A DNA stretch of 64,000 nucleotides from Mycobacterium sp. EPa45 (GTDB lineage Bacteria > Actinomycetota > Actinomycetes > Mycobacteriales > Mycobacteriaceae): the NCBI RefSeq assembly GCF_001021385.1, contig NZ_CP011773.1, positions 620,001 to 684,000 of the forward strand. Reading direction: 5' to 3'. A model generated the notes under the pieces. That model was not told the origin of the DNA and did not search any database. It saw only the letters and a program-made list of their open reading frames with translations. Within the stretch, counting starts at the first letter, position 1. Each line of letters opens with the position of its first letter. The position numbers and the translations under genes are program-made. This document shows positions 9,266-18,054 of this stretch, piece by piece.

Positions 9266-9934
9266 CTACAGGCCGTGAATGCCCTTGTACAGCACCATGA
9301 CGCCGATGACGACCAGGATCACGGCCACCAGCGTCGCGTGCTGGGCCTCCATCCAGTCCTTGAGTTTGGTCAGCGGTTCGTCGAGCCGCTCACCGGCCAC
9401 CAGGTAGGCCAGCACCGGTAGCGCTACCGAGGACGCGGCGACCGCTGTGAACACCGCGTCGGCCGTCCAGGCCCCGGTGGTCCCCAGCCCCGCCGAGCCG
9501 ATCGCCAAACCTGCTGCGGCACACATGAACAGGACCTTGGGGTTGATGACCACCAGCACGACCGCGGTCACGAAGGCGCGTGGCGGGCCGATGCTCGTCA
9601 TCGACGTCAGCCACTTGGGTGTGTGCTCCGAGCGGTTGCGGGTGAACCACCGGTAGAGCCCGAACACGATCAGCGCCGCCCCGATCACGATGCGCACATA
9701 GGGCGCCCATGTCGGTTGCCGGTTGAGTCCGCCGAGGGCGTTGGACACCAGCACGAAGACCGCGGTCAGACCGCCGATGCCCAGCACCCAACCAGTCAGA
9801 AACGCCAGGCTGGTGGGTCGGGGTGAGGGGGTGTGCAGCATCAGGATGCCGGGGATGATCGTCAGCGGCGACAACGTGATGACCAGCGCAAGGGGGATCA
9901 GTTCGGTCAGTTCCGAACCCAGACCGGTCGTCAC
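9266..9934 (-). CDS. GAP-family (Sap-like) membrane transporter
   Basis: A 222-residue polytopic membrane protein with about six hydrophobic segments (for example LIPLALVITLSPLTIIPGIL, AYVV-type and ILVVIGVMVLYKGIHGL). Its layout and the Pro-rich first helix followed by a Gly-rich second helix (FLTGWVLGIGGLTAVFVLV) match the GAP family, which includes mycobacterial proteins linked to export of glycopeptidolipids and sulfolipids. The frame extends to 10054, but GTG 9934 is preceded 5 nt upstream by GGAGG and gives a normal N-terminus, so it was chosen. Cargo cannot be read from sequence. It is divergent from the Ser/Thr-rich gene at 9996. Confidence 0.82.
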   Translation of the reverse strand: MTTGLGSELTELIPLALVITLSPLTIIPGILMLHTPSPRPTSLAFLTGWVLGIGGLTAVFVLVSNALGGLNRQPTWAPYVRIVIGAALIVFGLYRWFTRNRSEHTPKWLTSMTSIGPPRAFVTAVVLVVINPKVLFMCAAAGLAIGSAGLGTTGAWTADAVFTAVAASSVALPVLAYLVAGERLDEPLTKLKDWMEAQHATLVAVILVVIGVMVLYKGIHGL

Positions 9935-9981
9935 AGGTGCCTCCTGGCTGTAGACAGACAACGCGCGGTCACGGCTGACCG

Positions 9982-9987
9982 TACTAT
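9982..9987 (+). promoter_or_regulatory. -10 box of a probable leaderless transcript
   Basis: TACTAT lies 8 nt before the GTG at 9996, the spacing seen for leaderless mycobacterial mRNAs. No ribosome binding site precedes the start codon. Confidence 0.5.
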
Positions 9988-9995
9988 CTCTGCCC

Positions 9996-10409
9996 GTGGG
10001 CATGGATGCCGACGAAGAAAAGGGTGATGGCGGCCACGACGGCCAACAGCACACCCTGGTCTACGTCTCCGGGGTGGCAGCGTTGGTGCTGCTCGCGATA
10101 CTGGTGTACGCGGTACTGGACACCTCGGAGAGCTCGCAACGGCCCGACGGGCCGGTGACCTATGCGCCGGCGATCAGCACCGCGACGTCCTCGACCAAGA
10201 AAACATCCACCACGTCACGCACCACGTCGACGCGGATCTCCACCACGGATCTGAACCCGGGCTCCGCATCGTCGACCTCGACGTCGACGCAGACGCCGAC
10301 GACGGAAGTGGTCATCCCGTCGGAGACCGAGTACTCCACGCCGACGACGACGGTCACGATGACCAACCCGTACGCCACGACCTCGGCTCCGAACGCCGGG
10401 CGGACCTGA
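9996..10409 (+). CDS. Single-pass membrane protein with Ser/Thr-rich extracytoplasmic tail
   Basis: The 137-residue product has a short acidic/His-containing N-terminus (about 1-20), one transmembrane helix (LVYVSGVAALVLLAILVYAVL, about 21-42) and a long low-complexity tail dominated by Ser and Thr (about 43-130). Topology suggests a signal-anchor protein with its tail outside the membrane, possibly mannosylated, since such tails attract O-mannosylation in mycobacteria. No catalytic domain is visible. GTG 9996 is favoured by the adjacent -10 box; ATG 10002 is an alternative. It ends 3 nt before the ABM-type gene, so the two could share a transcript. Confidence 0.7.
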   Translation: MGMDADEEKGDGGHDGQQHTLVYVSGVAALVLLAILVYAVLDTSESSQRPDGPVTYAPAISTATSSTKKTSTTSRTTSTRISTTDLNPGSASSTSTSTQTPTTEVVIPSETEYSTPTTTVTMTNPYATTSAPNAGRT

Positions 10410-10412
10410 CCC

Positions 10413-11356
10413 ATGGGCACGGCGACCGTCGTCACGATCTTTCATCCCTCGAATCACCCCGCGGACTTCACGGTGTGGGCCGGCGAAATGTGCGTCACTG
10501 CCACCGAGGCGACCGACTTCCGGATCTCCGTCCTGACCGATCCGCATCTGGATTGGGGGATCGCAGTCACGTTTGCCAGCGCGCGGGCGCTCCATGATTG
10601 GCTGGACAGCATCCCGCGCCAGCGTGCGCTGGATAGCGGCCGAAAGCGTGGAATCTTCTGTGCCACAGCAGATATGGTGGTCGGCGAAGATGGCGGGGTG
10701 CCGGCTGGGGTCGGGTTCTTCCGGCACACCGTCGCCCCGGGCCGGGCGGATGAATTCGTGGCGGCCGAGGCGCGGCTGGCCGCGGTGAGTGTGCAGTTCA
10801 GTGGATTCGAAGGATGTTGCACCTTCGCACCCGCCGCCGGCGGTGAGGCATTCGCGGTGCTGCGGTTTCGGACCGAACGACAACTCGGAACATGGCTGGA
10901 GTCTCCGGAGCGGTCGGAGGCGCTCGGACCGTTGCGCGAGAGCCTGACCCGCGAATTCTCGTTGGTGTCTTCGACGACGACGTTCGGCAGCACCGTGCGT
11001 ACCGAGAACGGCCACACCGCGGTCACACCGAGGTGGAAGACGGCAATGCTGATCCTGTTGGTGCTGTACCGACGGTGATGCTGCTGTCGAGATTTCTGGG
11101 GCCGATCCTCGACAACGTCGGTGCTCCGCCCTGGTTGGCGATGTGGCTGAGCCAGGTGGTCAGCGTCGTTGCCCTGCAGTGGGCCCTGATGCCGCTGGCC
11201 GGGCGGTGGTTCCGGCGCTGGCTGGACCCGATCGTCGGGGCGGCAACCCGTATCAGTGCCGTGGGCGCCGGTGTGCTCGTGGTCGGCTACCTGGCGACGC
11301 TCGCCCTGTTCGCCGCGGTGCAATGGCTGCAGTACTGGGACTTTTCGCGTACCTAG
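10413..11356 (+). pseudogene. ABM-domain membrane protein (COG3224 type), disrupted by a 1-nt frameshift
   Basis: The first frame (10413-11078) encodes two antibiotic-biosynthesis-monooxygenase-like ferredoxin-fold repeats and stops just after RWKTAMLILLVLY. A second frame, continuing from about 11069 to 11356, begins PTVMLLSRFLGP and carries two further hydrophobic helices ending QYWDFSRT. In this family the text normally reads through as LVLYPTVMLLSRFLGP: the first half of the membrane domain is in frame one and the rest in frame two. One missing C in the TAC-CCG junction near 11069-11071 explains the break. Repaired, the protein would be 314 residues. It is either a recent pseudogene or a sequencing error in a C run. 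An ATGA overlap at 11078 could allow separate translation of the tail. Confidence 0.85.
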
Positions 11357-11655
11357 ATGCGCCTGAGCGTCCAGGCCGGGACCCAGTGCGTGACTGCCTT
11401 GCGTTTGGGTCCGTAGGCGATGTCGTAGGTGACCAGGCCCCACCAGTCGCCCTGCTCGCACAACCCCCAGCAGGACAACGTGCCCTTGACGACCTTGTGC
11501 ATCTGGAGTCCGTGCGGGTGATAGCGGCCGGTCCGGTGTGGTTCACGTGGGAAGAGCACGGTCAGATCGACGAGCACGGGTTGGGCCGGATACACCGGCC
11601 GGAAGGGCGGCCGCAGTGGCTGACCGTTGTATCCGATCGACGTCAGCTCACCCAC
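11353..11655 (-). CDS. Conserved hypothetical protein (100 aa)
   Basis: The frame is open to 11781, but the GTG at 11655 is the likely start because an extended upstream part is non-conserved in character and a good -10 box lies 6 nt before this codon. The product begins VGELTSIGYNGQPLRPPF and is rich in Trp, Tyr and Pro, with no signal peptide or membrane helix. It looks like a small beta-rich cytosolic protein; I do not recognise its family. Its stop overlaps the end of the frameshifted ABM gene by four bases on the opposite strand. It is divergent from clpB, with the HspR site between them. Confidence 0.65.
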   Translation of the reverse strand: MGELTSIGYNGQPLRPPFRPVYPAQPVLVDLTVLFPREPHRTGRYHPHGLQMHKVVKGTLSCWGLCEQGDWWGLVTYDIAYGPKRKAVTHWVPAWTLRRI

Positions 11656-11661
11656 TGATCG

Positions 11662-11667
11662 ATCATA
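11662..11667 (-). promoter_or_regulatory. -10 box for the leaderless gene starting at 11655
   Basis: On the minus strand TATGAT ends 6 nt before the GTG start, so transcription would begin at or next to the start codon. No ribosome binding site is present. Confidence 0.55.
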
Positions 11668-11734
11668 TGTTCGAATACGGTCACAGAAACAGGTGGCTGA
11701 AGCCTCTACCGGAAATTGGCGGGAATTTCGTAAA

Positions 11735-11767
11735 CTTGAGCGGAACACACTCAACATTGACGGCGTT
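11735..11767 (+). promoter_or_regulatory. HAIR operator overlapping a SigH-like promoter upstream of clpB
   Basis: CTTGAGC (11735-11741) and ACTCAAC (11749-11755) with a 7-nt spacer match the HspR inverted repeat at 12 of 14 arm positions. The spacer itself supplies GGAACA (11742-11747), followed after 17 nt by GTT (11765-11767), a SigH/SigE-type promoter. Bound HspR would therefore cover the -35 element directly. Confidence 0.85.
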
Positions 11768-11807
11768 GTAAAGCTCGACAAGCTTTTCTAGACGAAATGG
11801 AGGTGTC

Positions 11808-14354
11808 GTGGATTCTTTCAACCCGACAACCAAGACTCAGGCGGCCCTGACCGCCGCGTTGCAGGCTGCCAGTGCCGCCGGCAATCCGGAAATCAGGCCT
11901 GCCCACCTGCTGTTGGCGCTGCTCACGCAGGCCGACGGCATCGCTGCGCCGTTGCTCGAGGCTGTCGGTGTCGATCCAGCCACCGTCCGCACCGAAGCCC
12001 AGCGGCTGGTCGACCGGCTGCCCTCGAGCAGCGGCGCGACCTCGCAGCCCCAGCTCTCGCGTGAGTCGCTGGCAGCGATCACCGCCGCCCAGCAGCTCGC
12101 CACCGAGATGGACGACGAATACGTCTCCACCGAGCACTTGATGGTTGGCCTGGCCACCGGCGACTCCGACACGGCCAAGCTGCTCACCGGCCACGGCGCG
12201 TCGCCCGAGGCCTTGCGGGACGCATTCGTGAAGGTCCGCGGCAGCGCCCGCGTCACCAGCGCGGACCCCGAGGCCACCTACCAGGCTTTGGAGAAGTACT
12301 CCACCGACCTGACCGCCCGTGCTCGCGAAGGCAAGCTCGACCCCGTCATCGGCCGCGACAACGAGATCCGTCGCGTCGTGCAGGTGCTGAGCCGGCGCAC
12401 CAAGAACAACCCGGTGCTCATCGGCGAGCCCGGTGTCGGCAAGACCGCCATCGTCGAGGGCCTGGCCCAGCGGATCATCGCCGGCGATGTGCCCGAGAGT
12501 CTGCGCGACAAGACCGTCATCTCGCTGGACATGGGCTCGATGGTCGCCGGGGCGAAGTACCGCGGTGAGTTCGAGGAGCGGCTCAAGGCTGTACTCGACG
12601 ACATCAAGAACTCGGCCGGGCAGATCATCACATTCATCGACGAGCTGCACACCATCGTGGGCGCCGGTGCCACCGGCGAGGGCGCGATGGATGCCGGCAA
12701 CATGATCAAGCCGATGCTGGCCCGCGGTGAGCTGCGCCTCGTCGGCGCGACCACCCTCGACGAGTACCGCAAGTACATCGAGAAGGACGCCGCCCTCGAG
12801 CGCCGATTCCAGCAGGTGCTGGTCGGCGAGCCGTCGGTGGAGGACACCGTCGGCATCCTGCGCGGGCTCAAAGACCGCTACGAGGTGCACCACGGTGTGC
12901 GCATCACCGACTCGGCGTTGGTGGCGGCGGCGACGCTGTCCGATCGCTACATCACCGCCCGCTTCCTGCCGGACAAGGCCATCGACCTGGTCGACGAGGC
13001 TGCCAGCCGGCTGAAGATGGAGATCGACTCCCGGCCCGTCGAGATCGACGAGGTCGAGCGGCTGGTGCGCCGCCTCGAAATCGAGGAGATGGCGCTGGCC
13101 AAGGAGGAGGACGAGGCATCCAAAGAGCGCCTCGAGAAGCTGCGCTCCGAACTGGCCGACAAGAAGGAACAGCTCGCCGAGCTGACCACCCGCTGGCAGA
13201 ACGAGAAGAACGCCATCGACGTGGTCCGGGAGCTCAAGGAGCAGCTGGAAACGCTGCGCGGCGAGTCCGATCGTGCCGAGCGCGACGGCGACCTGGCCAA
13301 GGCCGCCGAACTGCGGTACGGCCGGATCCCGGAGGTCGAAAAGCAGCTTGACGCCGCGCTGCCGCAGGCGGAGGCCCGCGACAACGTAATGCTCAAGGAG
13401 GAAGTCGGACCCGACGACATCGCCGAGGTGGTGTCGGCCTGGACCGGCATTCCCGCCGGCCGCATGCTCGAGGGCGAAACCGCCAAGTTGCTGCGCATGG
13501 AGGAGGAGCTGGGTAAGCGCGTCATCGGTCAGCGCAAGGCGGTGCAGGCGGTGTCGGATGCGGTGCGCCGCAGCCGTGCCGGGGTCGCCGATCCGAACCG
13601 GCCGACCGGGTCCTTCATGTTCCTGGGCCCGACCGGTGTGGGTAAGACTGAGCTGGCAAAGGCGTTGGCGGAGTTCCTGTTCGACGACGAGCGGGCCATG
13701 GTCCGCATCGACATGAGCGAGTACGGCGAGAAGCACTCGGTGGCTCGGCTGGTCGGTGCCCCGCCCGGATACATCGGCTACGACCAGGGCGGTCAGCTGA
13801 CCGAGGCGGTGCGACGGCGGCCGTACACGGTGATCCTGTTCGACGAGATCGAGAAGGCGCACCCGGACGTGTTCGACGTGTTGCTGCAGGTTCTCGACGA
13901 GGGCCGGCTCACCGACGGGCAGGGTCGGACGGTGGACTTCCGCAACACGATCCTGATCCTGACCTCCAACCTGGGGTCCGGTGGTAGCGAGGATCAGGTG
14001 ATGGCGGCGGTGCGCGCGGCATTCAAGCCGGAGTTCATCAACCGCCTCGACGACGTGATCATCTTCCACGGCCTCGAGCCCGGCGAGTTGGTGTCGATCG
14101 TCGACATCCAGCTGGCCCAGCTGCAGAAGCGGCTGGCGCAGCGCCGGCTCACCCTGGAGGTGTCGTTGGCGGCCAAGCAGTGGCTGGCCCAGCGTGGGTT
14201 CGACCCGGTCTACGGCGCCCGGCCGCTGCGGCGGCTGGTGCAGCAGGCCATCGGTGACCAGCTGGCCAAGTTGCTGCTGGCCGGTGACGTCCACGACGGC
14301 GACGTCGTGCCGGTGAACGTCAGTCCGGACGGCGAATCGCTGATCCTGGGCTGA
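11808..14354 (+). CDS. clpB: Disaggregase ClpB (Hsp100)
   Basis: Hexameric AAA+ disaggregase that works with DnaK/DnaJ/GrpE to resolubilise aggregated protein. The 848-residue product has the N domain (1-145), NBD1 with Walker A GEPGVGKT (about 206-213) and Walker B FIDE (about 274), the coiled-coil middle domain (about 395-525, rich in E/K/R), and NBD2 with GPTGVGKT (about 606) and LFDEIEKAH (about 676). The start is GTG 11808 with GGAGGT a few bases upstream. Promoter region carries an HspR site and a SigH-like promoter, tying it to the dnaK operon. Length and motifs are typical and intact. Confidence 0.98.
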   Translation: MDSFNPTTKTQAALTAALQAASAAGNPEIRPAHLLLALLTQADGIAAPLLEAVGVDPATVRTEAQRLVDRLPSSSGATSQPQLSRESLAAITAAQQLATEMDDEYVSTEHLMVGLATGDSDTAKLLTGHGASPEALRDAFVKVRGSARVTSADPEATYQALEKYSTDLTARAREGKLDPVIGRDNEIRRVVQVLSRRTKNNPVLIGEPGVGKTAIVEGLAQRIIAGDVPESLRDKTVISLDMGSMVAGAKYRGEFEERLKAVLDDIKNSAGQIITFIDELHTIVGAGATGEGAMDAGNMIKPMLARGELRLVGATTLDEYRKYIEKDAALERRFQQVLVGEPSVEDTVGILRGLKDRYEVHHGVRITDSALVAAATLSDRYITARFLPDKAIDLVDEAASRLKMEIDSRPVEIDEVERLVRRLEIEEMALAKEEDEASKERLEKLRSELADKKEQLAELTTRWQNEKNAIDVVRELKEQLETLRGESDRAERDGDLAKAAELRYGRIPEVEKQLDAALPQAEARDNVMLKEEVGPDDIAEVVSAWTGIPAGRMLEGETAKLLRMEEELGKRVIGQRKAVQAVSDAVRRSRAGVADPNRPTGSFMFLGPTGVGKTELAKALAEFLFDDERAMVRIDMSEYGEKHSVARLVGAPPGYIGYDQGGQLTEAVRRRPYTVILFDEIEKAHPDVFDVLLQVLDEGRLTDGQGRTVDFRNTILILTSNLGSGGSEDQVMAAVRAAFKPEFINRLDDVIIFHGLEPGELVSIVDIQLAQLQKRLAQRRLTLEVSLAAKQWLAQRGFDPVYGARPLRRLVQQAIGDQLAKLLLAGDVHDGDVVPVNVSPDGESLILG

Positions 14355-14365
14355 GTTTCGACGGC

Positions 14366-14423
14366 CGAGCAGACGCAGAATCGCACAATCCGCCTCCCGC
14401 GGATGCGAGTCTGCGTCTGCTCG
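14366..14423. terminator. Long hairpin downstream of clpB
   Basis: Two 20-nt arms (14366-14385 and 14404-14423) are complementary at 19 of 20 positions, with an 18-nt loop. No U tract follows. It lies 12 nt after the clpB stop and probably ends or stabilises that transcript. The arm, CGAGCAGACGCAGA plus TCGCA, resembles a dispersed mycobacterial intergenic repeat as I recall it. Confidence 0.7.
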
Positions 14424-14449
14424 CGTCGTGGGGCCTCTGCTATTGATTG

Positions 14450-15838
14450 ATGGTGCCGACCATTGATCCCGTCATCACCGCGGTTCCCGGGCGACCGAAC
14501 CTACTGCTCGGGGCTTACGACCTGGCGACGCTGGGGTACCGCGCCGACGAGTTCTTCGTTGCCGGCACCGCAGCCTCGTATGAGCCCGACCAATTCCCGG
14601 GTCGCTCCGCTCCTGCCCGCCGAACCGGGACTGCCGAGTACGTCACCCGCATCGTGGTCCTGCGACCGCTCGACCAGGCGGCCTGGAACGGGACGGCCAT
14701 CGTCGAATGGCTCAACGTCAGCGGCGGTGTCGACGCCCCGGCCGTCTGGTTCATGGCCCACCGGGAGATCGCCCGCGCCGGGTACGCCTACGTCGTCGTC
14801 TCCGCCCAACGCGTCGGGATCGAGGGCGGCCTCAGCCTGGTCGGCGACGCGTCTCTGAAAAAGCTTGATCCGCAACGCTATTCAGAACTCAGTCATCCAG
14901 GCGATGCGTACGCCTACGACATCTTCACCCAGGCGGGCCGGGCGGTTCGCGCCGGTGTCATCGACGGCCTGGTCCCAGAGGTCGTGCTCGCCGCGGGGGA
15001 GTCGCAGTCGGCCACCTTCCTGACCACCTACGTCAACGACGTCGACCCGGACGCCGCCGTGTTCGACGGCTTCCTGATCCATTCCCGGTTCGGCTCGGCG
15101 GCACCGCTGGACGGAACGTCCCTGCTCGACGAATCCGGGGCGTTCCACTCGGTGCCCGTGCCGTTCCGCGCCGACCTGCGCGTGCCGGTGTTGACGGTGA
15201 TCACCGAGACCGATCTGCTCGGCGCGCGACTGCTGGGTTACAGCCACGCCCGCGTTCCCGACGCCGAGCACCTGCGGGTCTGGGAAATCCCCGGCTCGGC
15301 GCATGCCGACAACTACACGATCCGGGTCGGGTTCATCGACAACGGTGAAGTCCCGCTCGATCAGATCGTGGCGGCCTACGCGCCGACCAACGACCTGATG
15401 GGCCAACAGCTGCCGCACTTCATCAACTTCGCGCCCCAGCACCACTACGTGCTGCAGGCCGCGGTCGCGCAGCTGCACGACTGGGTGCGTACCGGGCGGC
15501 CGGCGCCGAGCGCGCCGCGGATTGCGCTCACCGACACCGACCCGGTCGACATCGTGCTCGACGCGAACGGTCTGGCCACCGGTGGCCTGCGAACCCCCTG
15601 GGTGGACGTCCCGACGGCGCGGACCTCGGGTGCCAGCAGCGACGACAACGTCCTGCTCGCCATCTTCGGCTCCGGCGAGCCGTTCGACGCCGAGACCCTC
15701 GCCAAGTTGTACCCCGGCGGAGCCGCCGAGTACCTGGAGCGGTTCACCGCGGCCCTGGACGAGGCGATCGCCGGTGGGTTCCTGCTCGCCGCCGACCGCA
15801 CCGAAATACTCGAACTCGCCGCGGCGACCGGCCCGTAA
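14450..15838 (+). CDS. Alpha/beta hydrolase domain-containing protein
   Basis: A 462-residue protein of the large alpha/beta-hydrolase family seen in actinobacteria. It shows an N-terminal beta-rich part with TAIVEWLNVSGGVDAPAVWF, a likely nucleophile elbow AAGESQSATFLTTYVND (Ser in the GESQS context), and a late GSAHADNYT segment providing a plausible catalytic His. No signal peptide is evident, so it is probably cytosolic. Substrate is unknown. ATG 14450 was preferred to the in-frame TTG at 14447. It separates clpB from ttfA, genes that are adjacent in M. tuberculosis, so it may be an insertion relative to that species. Confidence 0.8.
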   Translation: MVPTIDPVITAVPGRPNLLLGAYDLATLGYRADEFFVAGTAASYEPDQFPGRSAPARRTGTAEYVTRIVVLRPLDQAAWNGTAIVEWLNVSGGVDAPAVWFMAHREIARAGYAYVVVSAQRVGIEGGLSLVGDASLKKLDPQRYSELSHPGDAYAYDIFTQAGRAVRAGVIDGLVPEVVLAAGESQSATFLTTYVNDVDPDAAVFDGFLIHSRFGSAAPLDGTSLLDESGAFHSVPVPFRADLRVPVLTVITETDLLGARLLGYSHARVPDAEHLRVWEIPGSAHADNYTIRVGFIDNGEVPLDQIVAAYAPTNDLMGQQLPHFINFAPQHHYVLQAAVAQLHDWVRTGRPAPSAPRIALTDTDPVDIVLDANGLATGGLRTPWVDVPTARTSGASSDDNVLLAIFGSGEPFDAETLAKLYPGGAAEYLERFTAALDEAIAGGFLLAADRTEILELAAATGP

Positions 15839-15884
15839 TAGGTCTGTGACCTGCTGGAGTTCTCGCAACCCGGCAGTGAGCAGA

Positions 15885-15890
15885 TACGCT
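15885..15890 (+). promoter_or_regulatory. -10 box before ttfA
   Basis: TACGCT ends 7 nt before the ATG at 15898; no ribosome binding site is visible, suggesting a leaderless mRNA. Confidence 0.5.
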
Positions 15891-15897
15891 AGGCGTA

Positions 15898-16683
15898 ATG
15901 GTTCCGTTCTGGTTCACGCTGTCCGCGCTCTGCTTCGTGGGTGCGGCGGTGCTGTTGTACGTCGACCTCGGCCGTCGGCGTGGTCTGGGCCGCCGCCGTA
16001 AATCCTGGGCGCGGTCGCACGGGTTCGACTTCGAACCCGAGTCCGCCGAGATCATCGACCGCTGGAAGCGCGGCGTGATGTCCACCGTCGGCGATGTCAC
16101 CGCCCGCAACGTCGTGCTCGGGCAGATCCGCGGCGAGGCGGTCTACATCTTCGACCTCGAAGACGTAGCCACCGTGATCGCGCTGCACCGCAAGGTCGGC
16201 ACCAACGTCGTGATGGATCTGCGGCTCAAGGGCATCGCCGAGCCGCGGGAGAGCGACGTCTGGCTGCTGGGCGCCATCGGCCCGCGGATGGTCTATTCGA
16301 CCAACCTCGACGCCGCCCGCCGGGCCTGCGATCGGCGGATGGTGACCTTCGCCCACACCGCGCCGGACTGCGCCGAGATCATGTGGAACGAGCAGAACTG
16401 GACGCTGGTCTCCATGCCGATCTCGTCCACCCGCGCCCAGTGGGACGAGGGCCTGCGCACCGTGCGCCAGTTCAACGACCTGCTGCGGGTGCTGCCCCCG
16501 ACCGTGCAGCCGGCGCTCACCCAGTCCGCCGGCCGTCGCAACGCCTCCCCGGGTCGCCCGCTCGCACCCGCGGGCCGTCGCGAGCTGCCGCCGGGTCACG
16601 TCGACGCTCCGCCGCCGCTGCGCCCGCAGCAGCCGCGCAATTCCGCCCCGGCCGGCACACAGGCTCCCAACTACCAGCGCTGA
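15898..16683 (+). CDS. ttfA: TMM transport factor TtfA-like membrane protein
   Basis: The 261-residue product has an N-terminal transmembrane helix (FWFTLSALCFVGAAVLLYVDL) followed by a basic stretch, a globular cytoplasmic domain, and a Pro/Arg-rich disordered tail (from about 205). It occupies the place of Rv0383c between clpB and pyrE; that protein (TtfA) is an essential partner of the trehalose monomycolate transporter MmpL3 at the growing cell pole. Sequence features agree, but I rely on synteny and remembered family traits. The C-terminal tail is unlike the rest in composition (APAGRRELPPGHVDAPPPLR). Expression is probably leaderless. Confidence 0.85.
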   Translation: MVPFWFTLSALCFVGAAVLLYVDLGRRRGLGRRRKSWARSHGFDFEPESAEIIDRWKRGVMSTVGDVTARNVVLGQIRGEAVYIFDLEDVATVIALHRKVGTNVVMDLRLKGIAEPRESDVWLLGAIGPRMVYSTNLDAARRACDRRMVTFAHTAPDCAEIMWNEQNWTLVSMPISSTRAQWDEGLRTVRQFNDLLRVLPPTVQPALTQSAGRRNASPGRPLAPAGRRELPPGHVDAPPPLRPQQPRNSAPAGTQAPNYQR

Positions 16684-16688
16684 GCCGG

Positions 16689-16694
16689 TAGGGT
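16689..16694 (+). promoter_or_regulatory. -10 box before the SDR gene
   Basis: TAGGGT followed by 6 nt and then the GTG start at 16701; consistent with a leaderless start inside the ttfA-SDR junction. Confidence 0.4.
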
Positions 16695-16700
16695 CGCGGC

Positions 16701-17499
16701 GTGCCCCGTCCCGTCGCGCTCGTCACCGGCCCCACCGCGGGCCTTGGTGCGGGCTATGCCCGCCGCTATGCGCGCGACGGCTACAACCTCGTCCTGGTGG
16801 CGCGCACCGCGGAGCGACTCGACGACCTCGCCGCTGAGCTGAGGGCCGCTCACGGGGTCGACGTCGAAGTGCTGCGCGCCGACCTCACCGACGCCGCCGA
16901 CCGCGACCGGGTCGCCGACCGGTTGTCCGCCGGAGTGCAGGTGCTGGTCAACAACGCCGGATTCGGTACCTCTGGCGAGTTTTGGACCGCCGACCCCGCT
17001 CAGCTGCAGGCCCAGCTCGACGTCAACGTCACCGCCGTCATGCACTTCACCCGTGCGGCACTGCCGCCGATGATCGCGGCCGGCGCAGGCACGGTGATCA
17101 ACATCGCCAGCGTCGCCGGTCTGCTGTCCGGCCGCGGGTCCACCTACTCGGCGTCGAAGGCCTGGGTGGTGTCGTTCACCGAAGGGTTGTCCAACGGGCT
17201 GGCCGGCACCGGCGTCAGCATCCACGCGGTCTGCCCGGGATTCGTGCACACCGAATTTCACGAGCGAGCCGGTATCGACATGACGTCGATCCCGAATATC
17301 TTGTGGCTCAACGTCGATGACGTTGTGGCCGAAAGCCTGGCCGATGTGGCCAAGGGCAAGGTCATCGTCATTCCCAGCCTGCAGTACAAAGATTCCCAGC
17401 CTGCAGTACAAAGTGCTGACCTCGGTCGGCCGGGTGGTTCCGCGAGGGCTGGTCCGCGCAGTCAACAACGGAATAGGAAAAGGCCGTGGTCGCACCTGA
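16701..17499 (+). pseudogene. Short-chain dehydrogenase/reductase, frameshifted by a 22-bp tandem duplication
   Basis: SDR fold with [16 protein letters not shown] cofactor loop, NNAGFG, catalytic Ser in INIASVAG and YSASK. Codons read normally to [10 protein letters not shown], then an exact 22-bp repeat shifts the frame. Read as it stands, the frame runs to 17648, through the start of pyrE, as an Arg/Pro-rich tail typical of out-of-frame sequence. Removing one copy restores [20 protein letters not shown] and a stop at 17497-17499, giving a normal 258-residue SDR whose end overlaps the pyrE start by 14 nt. The N-terminal catalytic region is intact, so the altered protein might keep some activity. 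The lesion is recent because both copies are identical. Confidence 0.88.
17370..17413 (+). repeat. Exact 22-bp tandem duplication inside the SDR gene
   Basis: Copies at 17370-17391 and 17392-17413 are identical. Because 22 is not a multiple of three it frameshifts the gene. It looks like a strand-slippage or unequal-exchange event. Confidence 0.97.
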
Positions 17500-18046
17500 A
17501 CTCAACGCCACTGAACGCGCCGAACTCGCCGAGCTGGTGCGCCGGCTGTCGGTGGTATTCGGCCGCGTCACCCTGTCTTCGGGCAAAGAGGCCGACTACT
17601 ACGTCGACTTGCGCCGGGCTACGCTGCATCACCGGGCCGCCCCGCTGATCGGCAGGCTGGTGCGTGAGCTGACCGCGGATTGGGACTACGCCGCCGTCGG
17701 CGGGCTGACCATGGGCGCCGACCCGGTGGCCAGCGCGGTCATGCACGCACCAGGCCGTCCCATCGATGCATTCGTGGTGCGCAAGGCAGTGAAAAGCCAT
17801 GGGATGCAACGACTCATCGAAGGCGCCGAGGTGTCCGGCAAGCGGGTGCTGGTGGTCGAGGACACCAGCACCACCGGTGGCTCGGCGCTGACCGCCGTGA
17901 ACTCGGTGCGTGAGGCGGGCGGGACCGTCGTGGGTGTCGCGACGGTCGTGGACCGCGCCACCGGGGCGGCCGAGGCGATCGAGGCCGAAGGGATTCCATA
18001 CCGTAGCGTGCTGGGTCTGGCCGACCTGGGTCTGCCGAATCCCTGA
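17486..18046 (+). CDS. pyrE: Orotate phosphoribosyltransferase
   Basis: Converts orotate and PRPP to orotidine 5'-monophosphate in pyrimidine synthesis. The 186-residue protein shows the orotate-side [14 protein letters not shown] region, the flexible-loop area [16 protein letters not shown], and the PRPP-binding motif [16 protein letters not shown] 17486 follows GGAAAAGG and lies inside the intended 3' end of the SDR gene. Because the frameshifted SDR frame now runs 163 nt into pyrE, ribosomes from upstream would cross this start out of frame, which may alter coupling. Neighbouring ttfA and clpB match the Rv0382c context. Confidence 0.95.
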   Translation: MVAPELNATERAELAELVRRLSVVFGRVTLSSGKEADYYVDLRRATLHHRAAPLIGRLVRELTADWDYAAVGGLTMGADPVASAVMHAPGRPIDAFVVRKAVKSHGMQRLIEGAEVSGKRVLVVEDTSTTGGSALTAVNSVREAGGTVVGVATVVDRATGAAEAIEAEGIPYRSVLGLADLGLPNP

Positions 18047-18054
18047 CGCGCACG

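Noticed and set aside
9266..10054. Longer frame for the GAP-family transporter starting at 10054
   Set aside because: GTG 9934 has a GGAGG site at the right spacing, and the extra 40 residues overlap the divergent gene's start.
11751..14294. An 847-codon open frame opposite clpB
   Set aside because: Long antisense frames arise from the high third-position GC of the real gene; no start signal or conserved motif is present.
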